A stretch of DNA of 64,000 nucleotides, taken from contig CAJNDS010000040.1 of assembly GCA_905221605.1 (NCBI GenBank), forward strand, positions 62,001-126,000, in the 5' to 3' direction. The notes under the pieces are model-generated. The model saw nothing but the letters and a program-made list of their open reading frames with translations. It was not told the origin of the DNA and did no database searches. The DNA comes from Symbiodinium natans (lineage: Eukaryota; Sar; Dinophyceae; Suessiales; Symbiodiniaceae). Of the stretch, positions 40,474 to 50,480 are shown in pieces (the first letter of the stretch is position 1; the number at the start of each line of letters is the position of its first letter). Both the position numbers and the translations under genes were made by a program.

Positions 40474-40613
40474 CCAAAAATTTTTAACAGCCATTTTTTT
40501 TAACATTTTTTAACTGTTAAAAGAAACGTCTTTTAAAAGGAAATCCTTTGGAAAACCGACAATTTTTAACAGTTAAAAAATGTTAAAAAAAATGTGTGTT
40601 AAAAATTTTTTGG
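40474..40613. mobile_element. AT-rich foldback hairpin (140 bp)
   Basis: The arms 40474-40522 and 40564-40613 are close to perfect reverse complements: CCAAAAATTTTTAACA, then ATTTTTTTTAACATTTTTTA, then ACTGTTAAAA, around a 41-bp loop. MITE-like, but no target duplication was seen. Confidence 0.8.
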
Positions 40614-40795
40614 GTGCTCAGCTCACACTCCAAAGCAGTGCAAACGGCCGGGCCTGGAGCATCCATGGCAGAGCACGTCGGAATCGTATCTCCACCTCGC
40701 AGTCCAGAAACCCCGAACCGTAAGCCTTAAGAGTGACCCCTAGAGAGCAAGAGGCTTATGGGCCCAGTGGAAATCAGGACGACTCAACCTAAAAC

Positions 40796-41225
40796 CCCGA
40801 ACCCTAGGCTGAACCCCAAAGGCTCACAAATGCCAAATCCTGAACCCTAAACCCTAAACCTGGGTTAAACCCTGAGCTGACACTCACGAGGGCTGACGAA
40901 AGCTATGAAAATGGGCCAACACCAAAACAACCAACCCCAAACCCTTTAGCTTCCCAAGACCCAGGGACTCCAGTCCCCCTTTGATTAAGGAGTAGGCGTC
41001 CTCAGAATGCTACTTTTTAGGGTTTAAGGTTTAGGGTCTGGGGTTTAGGGTTTAAGTTTAGGCCTAAACCTCCCTAAGCTTAAACCCTAAACCGTTAACC
41101 CTAAACCCTAAACCCTAAACCCTAAACTCCTAAACCTTAAACCCTAAACCCTTAACCTAGGCCTAAAGCCTAAACCCAAGAGACCCTAAGGTTTAGGGTT
41201 TCAAGTTTCCACTTATGGTTTCAGG
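40796..41225. repeat. Telomere-like island inside the large transposon
   Basis: Mostly CCCTAAA units (40848-40875, 41090-41180) with TTTAGGG units at 41015-41060 and 41190-41215, all degenerate. Its presence between exon groups raises the question whether one or two elements are present. Confidence 0.85.
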
Positions 41226-41344
41226 GTTTGGGGTTTGGTGCTTTGGGTTGGAGTTTGATGAAAAATGTGCATCGTGCGAGCACCTTTAAGGCGAGGGCCG
41301 GTTTGGGCGCTGAATTAAACGCAAACAGGCTGCAAATTGGTATG

Positions 41345-41482
41345 ATGGGGGGGGGAGGGGGGGGGGGGGGTGGGGGGGGCACACCCAAACGAGAGATTCT
41401 CTCTTTGGGTTGTGTGAGGAAGCGGTGGGGGGGGAGGGGGGGGGAGGGCAGGGGAGGGGGGGGGAGGGGGGGGAGGGGGGGA
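41345..41482 (+). repeat. Poly-G/GGGGA tracts
   Basis: Two G-rich tracts (41345-41380 and 41425-41482) separated by GCACACCCAAACGAGAGATT. Potential G-quadruplex DNA and a likely site of assembly error. Confidence 0.9.
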
Positions 41483-42818
41483 GAGCTGTGCTGAGCTCGC
41501 AGCATCACACAGTCACAGTGTTCGGCTGCTCGTAGCCTGCAGATCAAAGGGGTTCGATTTAGTGCGTGTTTAGGTAATTAGGTAGAAAGGACTTCGGGTT
41601 TCGGGCTGAGGTTTTCTTCGGGTTTGGGATTTAAGTTGGTGCAGTGCACCCTCAAGTCTCAAGCCTCGTCCAAACCCCAAACCCGAAACCCCAAACCCAA
41701 ACCTGCAACATAAACGGTGCACGTCGATATCTGAGCTCCTTGCAGCTGGATGTCGACCTCTGCAACGCAGTTGACGCAGTCAGGCCTAAGCTTTCGGACG
41801 GTTTTCTTGGGAACCCTTGCGACCTGTTGAAGTGAAACCCAAACGAGCCCACACTTCAACAGCTGTGCTCCATGGACCTTCGTATATATACAGCCGTGGA
41901 TTAAGGATCAGGGTAAGTTTCAAGTTTAAACTGAAGTTGAGCCAGGTGTATATTTAGCTACAGGTTATAGACTTAAAGGGCTTAAAGTTTGGGGTTTGTG
42001 CTTTGGAAATATCAGGGTCTAAAGTTTTGGGAGTTTAGGGTTTCGACTGAGATGCTCTCAGCTCGGAGTTGCTGGGCGGCCGCACAAAATCGCAGAGATC
42101 GAGATCGATCGCCAGCAGCATGCACCTGCCACATATCTTTGCTGTATATTTAAAGTATATGTTTACGACATGTGATATCTAGACTCTTCTTCGGTCAGAT
42201 TTTCAAGGCCACACACTCGGACGCCACAAGCACTTGCAAGCCCAAACCAATAAGCATGCATGCAGCAGGCCTCGATCGACATCCATGGAAAACGAAGAAT
42301 GATCGAGATCACCGTGTCCACCTGCCGCAGAATTCGCAAACCCTAAGAACCCTAAACCCTAAACCTTATGCCAAGCTCCCTAAAGAGAAGCATGCTCGAT
42401 GCTATCACAGCCTGCGAGGACGGACAACAAAACTGCCCATGCATCTGCACCTGCCGAGCATAGTATACGTTTCTGCAGCAACATTCAAGAAATGACCTGC
42501 TCATATGTTGACAGAGTGAGAGATCTACACTTCCACTTCCCGCGCCTCGGCCAGCTAAAAACGCATGGCCCCAAACAAATTCAAAACAAATTACTGTACA
42601 AAAACTTCAGCAAACATGCAAGCCATGCATACGACATACGAGCCATGCACGTGCACAGATCGACTGAAGCAAAATGGTCAAAACTTGGAAAAACACGCAG
42701 CATGCATGCAGAAGTTTTCCGTTTCTCGCAACCCTTCCGTGTTCTGTACAAAATCAGCTTTCGATCAAGCACAAACTATAGTCTTGCAGCACATGTTTGA
42801 GGCGCTTGCAGAGCACCA
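41483..42818. other. No gene supported; CATGC-rich
   Basis: Small frames only. GCATGC and TGCATG words are frequent at 42110-42720. A few CCCTAAA units at 42335-42365. Confidence 0.5.
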
Positions 42819-43857
42819 TCAGGACAAAAGTTTAATCGCAGCGGCAGGCCGCTTCAACACGTTTGCATTTCTACATGCTGTCTTCGTCGCTTCCCAGGCC
42901 TCTGCCACCGAGCTATACTTACTCCATGAATGCTGACCCTTGGCTTTCACAGGTTTTTTGATCCAAAAAGCACGACTCCGCATCAAAACATCGATCACCC
43001 CCTGCTCGTTGTCAAGGTGGATGCACCAACTGTGCTTCCCCCTGTGGATCTCCGGGTTCGGCCACGCCTCCTGTGGTAGATCTTCCAAGCTATATCCATG
43101 CCACGTCTTCCTCTCTGCATCCAAAGGGCCCGTTTCACCCTCATCTGCAGACTCATCGGCCTGCAGAACGACGGACTCTGCATCATCTTCAGAGTCGACA
43201 TGCACACACACATCCTTGGCATCGATATCCTCAGCACTGATCGCTGCTGGATCATCACCTGCAGGATCCTGTGCACCATCATCCACCCTGCCCCCCCCAT
43301 CACGGTCATCATCAACAGCTGCAGGTTTGGCTTTCGCCTTCGCTCTCTTCTTGGGCTTATTCTCCTCCAGATACACATTGGGCACCTCACTTTTGAAAGC
43401 TTTTTCAGAACCGAACTGCACCAGGCAAAAGCCCGTCGGACCCGCAACCATACTGGCCTTTTCGACAGACCCATCTGCACGTGCTCGCACATAGTTCTTG
43501 CCATCGAAGTACGGTCGAGATCGGCTGCTGCTGGGGGCAGAGCCGGTGTCAGGGCAAGTGTTCTCGGCATCTGACTCTTGGATCGACATCACATCGCTGC
43601 AGTCACTAGCGACTGCTTCGGGATCTTGCAATCCATATGCAGCAAAAGTTGCTGCAGCAGAGTTGCTCTGTGCAGCATCTTCATCATGAGCAAAAGCATC
43701 ATGAGCAAAAGCACCCTTCTTGGCCTTCGGTGGAGGTGTCGACGATGCAGAACCCGTGCTTAACATCCGTTTCGGACCCTGGTATCGCTCTCGATGCTTC
43801 TGCACCAATCTTGCCAGCTGGGGTAAGCTTTTTGCAAGAGCTACTGCTTTGGCCCTT
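42819..43857 (-). CDS. KRPAA-type nuclear-like protein, main exon
   Basis: Open for about 345 codons on the minus strand, ending with TAG at 42819. It begins in frame with LAKSLPQLARLVQKHRERYQ, then a serine/proline region and an acidic serine-rich region. YFDGKNYVRARADGSVEKAS, then GPTGFCLVQFGSEKAFKSEV form what looks like a small beta domain (DG..Y....DGS..K); KPKKRAKAKAKPAA is a basic nuclear-signal-like run. A second acidic stretch follows, and the end is HSWCIHLDNEQGVIDVLMRS, then NVLKRPAAA. KRPAA repeats are characteristic of many dinoflagellate proteins. It lies 5' of, and on the same strand as, the transposase-like exons, so it may be their N-terminal part or a second gene of the element. 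Confidence 0.65.
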
Positions 43858-44185
43858 CTGCCTCACGTACTGCACACAAGCACAGATCTTTCTCGCGACT
43901 TCTTTCAAAACATTTTTCTTCTGGCCCATCATAGGCAAGATCCAGTGCTTCAGCAACGATGCTTTCGTTTGCCCTGCATGTCTCGTCTATGATGTCGGAC
44001 AAAAGCTGTTTCTTGTCTGCCACCAACTCATCTAAGTCTGCTTCAGCTCTTCGGGCTCAAACTTTTTGCAGTTGAGGCGGAAGCATTTCATAAGACCTTC
44101 GCGGATGCTGTGCACTTCGCTCGTGGACTTGGAGCCATGCAAAAGAAAGTTGCTGTGCAACTGCTCGCCTTGGCGATAGAGAAAA
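43858..44185 (-). pseudogene. 5' part of the KRPAA-type gene, with frame breaks
   Basis: Coding-like segments follow one another in different frames. 44185 to about 44041 gives FLYRQGEQLHSNFLLHGSKS and EGLMKCFRLNCKKFEPEELK. About 44040 to 43920 gives DELVADKKQLLSDIIDETCR and ESIVAEALDLAYDGPEE. About 43925 to 43860 gives KNVLKEVARKICACVQYVRQ. The next frame starts the main exon. Continuity of the helical pattern suggests one protein broken by about three single-base indels, rather than introns, because the pieces abut directly. Assembly error is a fair alternative. Confidence 0.5.
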
Positions 44186-44670
44186 CTAGGCAATCCCAGA
44201 CACACATCCTAGCCACACATTCTGAACATGTCACATGAAAATCAACATCCCAGACGTACATTCATGAGCATTGCTGAAAAAATGCACTTTCATGCATGGA
44301 CGTGAGCATGCAGTAAGTGTGCATGCTCAAACAGCTGTGCCGTCTCAAGCGATCAACACAAAAAAATCAGTTCTACACAATGCATGCCACGAACATGCAT
44401 GCTAGCTGTTAAGCTTGCATGGCATGCATTGCATACTCGCGCAAGAGTGCATTTTGCAAAACTTTCAAACAGCATGTGAAAACCATTTTTGGCAAGCAAA
44501 ACCAGGCCTTTTCCAAAACATCAAGCAAAAAAAAATCGATGCCTGTTTCCAAAACATAAGCCAAAAATCTAGCTCCTAATTATTAGCAAAAATATCTTCT
44601 AAAAATAAGAAAAGATATGTTGTAAACATAAAGCTTAAGGACATACGTGCTAAAAAAAATTGAACCTCTC
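44186..44670. other. Probable 5' region of the transposon gene; GCATGC-rich
   Basis: No coding frame. CATGCATG-type words cluster at 44280-44440. It would contain the promoter of the transposon gene if the element is real. Confidence 0.45.
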
Positions 44671-44722
44671 GTTAATTAAGGATCAATTCGCTTCTAATTA
44701 GAACATAATTGTGTTAATTAAG
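44671..44722. promoter_or_regulatory. Right subterminal TTAATTAA motifs
   Basis: GTTAATTAAG at 44671-44680 and 44713-44722, with CACGTTAATCAACGTG further out at 44779-44794. They mirror the motifs inside the left end. Confidence 0.5.
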
Positions 44723-44800
44723 GAAATACACCCTATTTAGAGCAACATCGCTCAATTACATGTGATTTTAAGACAGATCACGTTAATCAACGTGTTTTTT

Positions 44801-44832
44801 CTTATTTAACGTGTTTTGGAGTCTCCAGGCGG
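44801..44832 (-). repeat. Right terminal inverted repeat of the large transposon
   Basis: Reverse complement begins CCGCCTGGAGACTCC and ends TTAAATAAG; 28 of 32 bases match the left repeat. Confidence 0.7.
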
Positions 44833-44979
44833 CTGTGTTTCTGAGCTTTAGCACTGGCTGGCGTCGGGATCTCGAACGCTAATTGCCTCTAGTCCGGTTT
44901 GAGTGCGTCGGGAAAGCCGGGTGTTGACGTAGCACTGATGCAGTTACTTCCGCCCGTCGATTCGTTGCGAACTTCCAGA

Positions 44980-45720
44980 TGACATTCAAGGCTGTCGATC
45001 TGAGGATCCCTTGACATTTTTGATTGCTTATTGCTCAAGGACCTAGCATTACTGGGGCAAGCATTGTGCTGGCAAAAGATGTGAGAAAGCTAAACCAGGT
45101 AAACTGTGTGGCTTCCAGTATCGCTTGGCTCTGCTGTTGTCTTGTCAGGCTTGTCCAAAGTGGATTCGCCGCCTTGGCGCTGGAACGGGTAACTCGTTGG
45201 ATCCAGACTGTGTGATGACTATGCAGAATGCCGCAATTAATGCTGTTAATAAGGATTGTTGCCACAAGCGACATTGCAAAGTCAAGCTGGCTGGCAAAGC
45301 AGCTGAAGTTGCACAGCTGGCTCTTTGACATTCACCGTCGATCTGGAAGGATCCAACATTTTCGATTGCTTTGTTCTTAGGGACCTAACCATCACTGGGG
45401 CAACCATTGTGCTTTCAAAAGATGCGAGACAGAAGCTAAACTGTATGGTTGAGACTACAGGCGGGTAGACGCTGTTTGGCTCTGCCGCTGTCTCGTCAGG
45501 CTCGTCCGAAGTGGGATTCGTTAACTTGGTGCTGAAGGGGGCAGTTGACATTCTCGAGTGCATCGTCTTGAAGGACATGTTTATCTCGCAGGAAGTCAGA
45601 GTGGAAACGCTCGGGTTAGAGGAGGATGCAGACGCAGACTGTGTGTTTTGTGCAGACAGTGTGTCAGCCAGTGCTACTGATGAGCATTTGCGGCCACATG
45701 TCTTGACATCAAGCGGCTGT
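44980..45720 (+). CDS. Membrane-protein gene, 5' modules (about 345-bp tandem repeats, partly decayed)
   Basis: Two clear copies (44980-45200 and 45326-45540) of a DNA module of about 345 bp period and a shorter third (45540-45720). Each encodes a beta-strand-like motif: copy 2 reads TFTVDLEGSNIFDCFVLRDL then TITGATIVLSKDARQKLNC after an acceptor-like GCACAG; copy 3 reads VDILECIVLKDMFISQEV. Copy 1 has the same sequence with a one-base loss and a stop, so it is broken. The similarity extends into flanking non-coding DNA, so exon plus intron were duplicated together. These modules continue into the beta-helix-like exons downstream. The true start of the gene was not found and may lie beyond, or have been removed by, the neighbouring transposon. 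Confidence 0.55.
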
Positions 45721-45744
45721 TAAGGGGACCAGTTGACTTTTTAA

Positions 45745-46098
45745 CTGCATTTTCCTTTGACGGGAGACCTGACCGTCGCCCGAGGCATTATGGGAGCGTA
45801 CGATGGCACAGCCTCAGGTTGCGTGATTACTGGACAGAATGATGCAACAATTGAGTTCTTAGAAGGCTCAGGCTTGCAGTTTCGGAACGTGATGTTACGT
45901 GGAAGCATAAATTTTGGAAAATGTGGATTTTTCCGAGATGTAAGCATCACAGACCTCACACTTCAGCGAACTCCACACGAAACTTATGAATGCACGGTTA
46001 AAGGCAGCAAGGCTTCGATAAATGCTTCGGTGAAGCATGCGTCACGCGTGGAGTTTGAATCGGTGCGACTGGAACGTGACATCGCTTTCGGAGTCTGC
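45745..46098 (+). CDS. Membrane-protein gene, beta-helix-like exon
   Basis: About 115 codons: DLTVARGIMGAYDGTASGCV, then ATIEFLEGSGLQFRNVMLRG, then SINFGKCGFFRDVSITDLTL, then VEFESVRLERDIAFGVC. Alternating hydrophobic residues with short turns and periodic G/N/C fit a right-handed parallel beta-helix, as in Pmp-like surface proteins. The frame ends soon after; 22 bases (GTAACAAGC to TTTTGCAG) separate it from the next coding segment, so either a tiny intron or a frame change is present. Confidence 0.65.
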
Positions 46099-46120
46099 GT
46101 AACAAGCAAAATTTTTGCAG

Positions 46121-46412
46121 GTTGACGAGGATGGTGACATCCGTTTCAGCGGCTGCAAGTCTGAGAGCTGTTTGTCTGTTGAGGATAATTTCATCCTGTC
46201 AGGCGGCTCCATCACTTTTGGGGACTGCGAGGACAGAGGTATGGAAGCCGCTGGCAATGTCAACCTGAAGAAAGGTGCCAGCATGAGTTTCAAAGGTTGT
46301 GGTAACTTGCAGGTTGACGGCGGAGCCCTTTTTGTCAAAGGCAGTCTAGACGTGGAAGATGAGGCCTCGCTTGAAGCACAGAGTTGTGTGAGCTTCCGCG
46401 GTGCGGGCATCT
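46121..46412 (+). CDS. Membrane-protein gene, beta-helix-like exon 2
   Basis: After TTTTTGCAG it encodes VDEDGDIRFSGCKSESCLSV, then GGSITFGDCEDRGMEAAGNV, then KGASMSFKGCGNLQVDGGAL and EAQSCVSFRGAGIY. The repeated F.GC / GGA pattern is that of Pmp-type beta-helix repeats. The exon runs directly into the 1.5-kb inverted-repeat element at 46413, where the terminal codons become part of the element. Confidence 0.7.
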
Positions 46413-47964
46413 ACTGTGGAGGTCACTGGAGCTTCCCTACCTTTTCGATCAATTTTGCTGCCCCTCATCTTGGGTTTCAGATTCTCCAGGTTTTGGTGCA
46501 AGGCCTGAAGGCAGAAGAGGAGAAAAGAAGGGTGCAGAGTCAACATCGGTGGAAACTGCAGCTTGGAAAAGTTCAATGCTTTGAAACAAGTGTTTTTAAA
46601 AGCCTCTGACAGTGCCGTTTGGACAGACATCAACTGCAGGACGAGACGAGTTCAACCGTGGTGTTGATTCGTTAAGGTTGCGCGCGACGCCCAAGCCAAG
46701 CCACTTGAAAATTGCAAAGTGTATTACCAGAATGTGAATAAGTGCGAGCGAAGCGAGCGAAACACCAGAGTAAATTCAACAAATTTAACTGATCAAGTGT
46801 TGATTTTGAGGGTTTTTTCAACATTTTGGAAGACTTCAGAAATTTTGAAAATTCGTTGAATGGTGCTGAATCCAGGGAAGAATTGCAACACGCAACCAAA
46901 AACGAAAGACAAAGAATTGAGGGCAGCCAGTCTGAAAGAAAGCAGAGTTTCTTCTGCTTCATCTTCTGTCTAATTTCAGTGTGCCTTGAATTTCTGTTTG
47001 GCCATTTTGCAATCGAAGCTTTGTTAAAAAAAATCGAATGGAATGGAAATTAAGGCTGGGCGACTCTTAAGTCGTTCTGGTCATGAATGAGAAGAGGTCA
47101 GTGTGATTGTTGTTTTCAATGTTAGCAAGAACTGCAAAAACATCGGTCTTTCTTTTTGAACTTTGGAGAAACAAGAAAACACTGGAAAAGAAGCTAGAGT
47201 CGTGAAACTTAGAAAACTTTCTTCAAATTCAGCAGCAGACTTATGCACAGCAACACTTTTTTGTTTTTTTAGTTCAAATTGCCTTTGCCCTTGGTTAAGT
47301 TGCAAGCTTTGGAAAGAGAGAGTTTCGAGAAACCGCCCTGAACCAAAAACACAAACAGATCGTTCAGCAAGTGTTTTGGTGAGTGCTGTCAGCCCGGTAA
47401 GCTGTCGATTGACCAGGAAGACAGTGAAAAAAATTGCAATCGGAACTTAAGATATCCATAAGAATGTGCATTTTTTGGTTTCGGCTGTTTTTCGAAGTGT
47501 GCATGTGCAAGAGTGTTGTGGATATGTGTGTGTGTGTGTGTGTGTGTGTGTCAGCATTTGTGGTTGCAAAGTGGGTTGGTTTGCGGGTGCATGTCTTTGG
47601 CTTCAGTGTGCAAGGAAAGTGTCAGTGTGTGGCAGTGTGTGGAAGGGTGGTAACGCATGGAGTCTCAGAAGTGACACCAAACAAAAAAAACAGTGACCTT
47701 GCAGTGGTGTCTGTGTGTGTTTACCTCGTTGTTTTATTGTGAATGGGTGTGGTGTGTTGTGGTTTTCGGCGTGTCTGGCAGAGAGTCGTGTGTGTCATGG
47801 AGTGTGGTGTGTTATTATGTGGGTGCAAATGGCTTTAGCTGGGTTCTGCTGGCTGTTCAAGTGTGGAAGTGTGCGGGTGGTAAAAGGTGTGTGGATTTGG
47901 AGACACAAAAAGACGGCAAGAAATTAACTCCAAAAGGTAGGGAAGCCAAAGTGACCTCCACAGT
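46413..47964. mobile_element. 1.55-kb inverted-repeat element, copy 1 (introner-like)
   Basis: The ends are inverted repeats of 33 bp, 30 of 33 matching: ACTGTGGAGGTCACT then GCTTCCCTACCTTTT. The interior has no transposase-like frame; the longest frames (about 95-136 codons) are non-specific, so the element is non-autonomous. It holds a (TG)n microsatellite at 47525-47551. The first bases provide a GT (GTGGAG) and the last an AG (CCACAG), as in introner elements that splice themselves out. It interrupts the beta-helix-like gene. No clean target duplication was seen. More than about 97 percent identical by eye to copy 2, apart from a 37-bp indel and microsatellite length. Confidence 0.85.
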
Positions 47965-48471
47965 GCGAGAAAGATTGCACGCGAACAATGCAAGAGTGCT
48001 TTGTCGTGAATGCCAGCTAAAGACAAGTTTAGCAAAGCCAAGAACACGCGTATCAACGGCGTTTTTTGTTTTCTTGAGTGTTGATGCAAACAGTATTGAA
48101 TAGAAAAAATCTTGTTTGTCTGTGAGTTGATTTTAATTATTATTGAACTCAAAGGGGTTCCAAAAGCAGCTCAATTCTGGGCACTGAAAACGGGCCCTAG
48201 ATTTTGGATTTCCTGTGTGAACATACAAGGCCACCCAGGTTGGAGCCTCAAATTGGAACCCAAGTTTAGGAGCCATTTTTGGGCCCAGTTGCGGCGTTTT
48301 TTTCACACACGGGAAGCCAGATCTGGCTTTCACAGCTCCTCGTTGCAAGTAAAACAAATAAGCCTCTCAGTCGGTTCCAGTCTAAGTCTTGTGTCAGTCT
48401 TCCCCCAAAATTAGAACAGCAGGCAGCAAGGCGGCAAAGTGTGAACTTGTTTGGAACCGGAACTTTCTCTA
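47965..48471 (+). other. Gene segment between the two elements; short exon at its end
   Basis: Most of this stretch looks intronic. The last about 50 bases (from about 48420) encode ARRQSVNLFGTGTFSN, matching the pattern of the sequence before copy 1 (SCVSFRGAGIY), so a further beta-helix repeat lies directly before copy 2. Confidence 0.5.
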
Positions 48472-49980
48472 ACTGTGGAGGTCACTGGAGCTTCCCTACC
48501 TTTTCGATCAATTTTGCTGCCCCTCATCTTGGGTTTCAGATTCTCCAGGTTTTGGTGCAAGGCCTGAAGGCAGAAGAGGAGAAAAGAAGGGTGCAGAGTC
48601 AACATCGGTGGAAACTGCAGCTTGGAAAAGTTCAATGCTTTGAAACAAGTGTTTTTAAAAGCCTCTGACAGTGCCGTTTGGACAGACATCAACTGCAGGA
48701 CGAGACGAGTTCAACCGTGGTGTTGATTCGTTAAGGTTGCGCGCGACGCCCAAGCCAAGCCACTTGAAAATTGCAAAGTGTATTACCAGAATGTGAATAA
48801 GTGCGAGCGAAGCGAGCGAAACACCAGAGTAAATTCAACAAATTTAACTGATCAAGTGTTGATTTTGAGGGTTTTTTCAACATTTTGGAAGACTTCAGAA
48901 ATTTTGAAAATTCGTTGAATGGTGCTGAATCCAGGGAAGAATTGCAACACGCAACCAAAAACGAAAGACAAAGAATTGAGGGCAGCCAGTCTGAAAGAAA
49001 GCAGAGTTTCTTCTGCTTCATCTTCTGTCTAATTTCAGTGTGCCTTGAATTTCTGTTTGGCCATTTTGCAATCGAAGCTTTGTTAAAAAAAATCGAATGG
49101 AATGGAAATTAAGGCTGGGCGACTCTTAAGTCGTTCTGGTCATGAATGAGAAGAGGTCAGTGTGATTGTTGTTTTCAATGTTAGCAAGAACTGCAAAAAC
49201 ATCGGTCTTTCTTTTTGAACTTTGGAGAAACAAGAAAACACTGGAAAAGAAGCTAGAGTCGTGAAACTTAGAAAACTTTCTTCAAATTCAGCAGCAGACT
49301 TATGCACAGCAACACTTTTTTTGTTTTTTTTAGTTCAAATTGCCTTTGCCCTTGGTTAAGTTGCAAGCTTTGGAAAGAGAGAGTTTCGAGAAACCGCCCT
49401 GAACCAAAAACACAAACAGATCGTTCAGCAAGTGTTTTGGTGAGTGCTGTCAGCCCGGTAAGCTGTCGATTGACCAGAAAGACAGTGAAAAAAATTGCAA
49501 TCGGAACTTAGATATCCATAAGAATGTGCATTTTTTGGTTTCGGCTGATATGTGTGTGTGTGTGTGTGTCAGCATTTGTGGTTGCAAAGTGGGTTGGTTT
49601 GCGGGTGCATGTCTTTGGCTTCAGTGTGCAAGGAAAGTGTCAGTGTGTGGCAGTGTGTGGAAGGGTGGTAACGCATGGAGTCTCAGAAGTGACACCAAAC
49701 AAAAAAAACAGTGACCTTGCAGTGGTGTCTGTGTGTTTACCTCGTTGTTTTATTGTGAATGGGTGTGGTGTGTTGTGGTTTTCGGCGTGTCTGGCAGAGA
49801 GTCGTGTGTGTCATGGAGTGTGGTGTGTTATTATGTGGGTGCAAATGGCTTTAGCTGGGTTCTGCTGGCTGTTCAAGTGTGGAAGTGTGCGGGTGGTAAA
49901 AGGTGTGTGGATTTGGAGACACAAAAAGACGGCAAGAAATTAACTCCAAAAGGTAGGGAAGCCAAAGTGACCTCCACAGT
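48472..49980. mobile_element. 1.51-kb inverted-repeat element, copy 2 (introner-like)
   Basis: Same 33-bp terminal inverted repeats as copy 1 (48472-48504 and 49948-49980) and same orientation. Differences from copy 1: a 37-bp absence near 49547, a shorter (TG)n, and single-base indels in A and T runs. The two copies sit 507 bp apart in the same gene, both after a GTG/GAG-type beta-helix motif ending in Y/N, so a tandem duplication of exon plus element is an alternative to two insertions. Confidence 0.85.
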
Positions 49981-50150
49981 ATGCCGAGTATCAGCAGTTA
50001 CGGACGGCTGAAGTTCATTGACTGCTGGGCGGAGGACGCAGGTGGCGCCTTCGTGTCCATAGGTCCTGCAGATCTGATGGGGGATGTCTTGATTAGAAAT
50101 ACAAGCAGCAACAATCGTGGCGCTTGCAGCCTGAACAGCGGAGGCGCGGT
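49981..50150 (+). CDS. Membrane-protein gene, beta-helix-like exon 3
   Basis: Starts at the end of element copy 2. It encodes SSYGRLKFIDCWAEDAGGAF, then VSIGPADLMGDVLIRNTSSN, then NSGGA. The GRLKFIDC...GGAF.S pattern is the best Pmp-like repeat in the window (F..C, GGA). The donor lies somewhere near 50140-50160. Confidence 0.65.
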
Positions 50151-50217
50151 TGCGGATGCGTCTGTGCGAGCATGTGCAGTTCCTAATGTTCCTAGCTTCT
50201 TGGCGTTGTGGCTGCAG

Positions 50218-50350
50218 GATCCTTCGATGGTGCCGACATCCGGTTCGAAAGCCTCAGCGGAACTGCAAAGCCGACCCTAGGTCCAGCTGCAATAGACTCT
50301 ATCTCAGATCATCTGCTGACGATCAAGGCCACAGCTGAATCTGTGTATTT
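50218..50350 (+). CDS. Membrane-protein gene, beta-helix-like exon 4
   Basis: Follows a strong acceptor (TTGTGGCTGCAG). It encodes SFDGADIRFESLSGTAKPTL, then AIDSISDHLLTIKATAESVY. The frame stays open further, but composition changes after about 50350, where I place the donor. Confidence 0.6.
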
Positions 50351-50480
50351 TCCCACATCCTTCCCACTAAAGACCGCCAGTTCATGGTCAATGTTGAGGG
50401 TTACATCTGCTCGGGGTTCGTGGCACTTGCAAGTTTGCTGACCCTTTCTCTCTCTGCGTGCATGGGCTGCATCCTGGAAG

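Larger units (their letters stand above)
29352..44832 (-). mobile_element. Putative large TIR DNA transposon (15.5 kb with nested insert)
   Basis: The stretch is bounded by a 32-bp inverted repeat, 28 of 32 positions identical (29352-29383 and 44801-44832). The next about 130 bp at both ends are AT-rich and contain TTAATTAA motifs, which look like subterminal transposase sites. Inside, minus-strand exons at 29670-30377, 37341-38491, 38886-39814, 39927-40250 and 42819-44185 all belong to protein types that I recall as hugely multicopy and uncharacterised in Symbiodiniaceae-like genomes. The gene's stop lies about 290 bp inside the left end and its first visible exon about 615 bp inside the right end, as expected of an element that carries its own gene. 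Without the copia insertion the element is about 8.5 kb. I found no target duplication, and telomere-like repeats at 40.8-41.2 kb suggest further insertions or a mis-set boundary. Confidence 0.6.

Noticed and set aside
29344-44840. Target-site duplication around the large transposon
   Set aside because: Bases outside the inverted repeats (TTGACGGA left, CTGTGTTT right) do not match at 2-9 bp; boundaries may be slightly off.
46672-46962. Identical 96-codon minus-strand frames in both 1.5-kb elements
   Set aside because: Identity follows from recent duplication of the element; no transposase motif and no coding signal.
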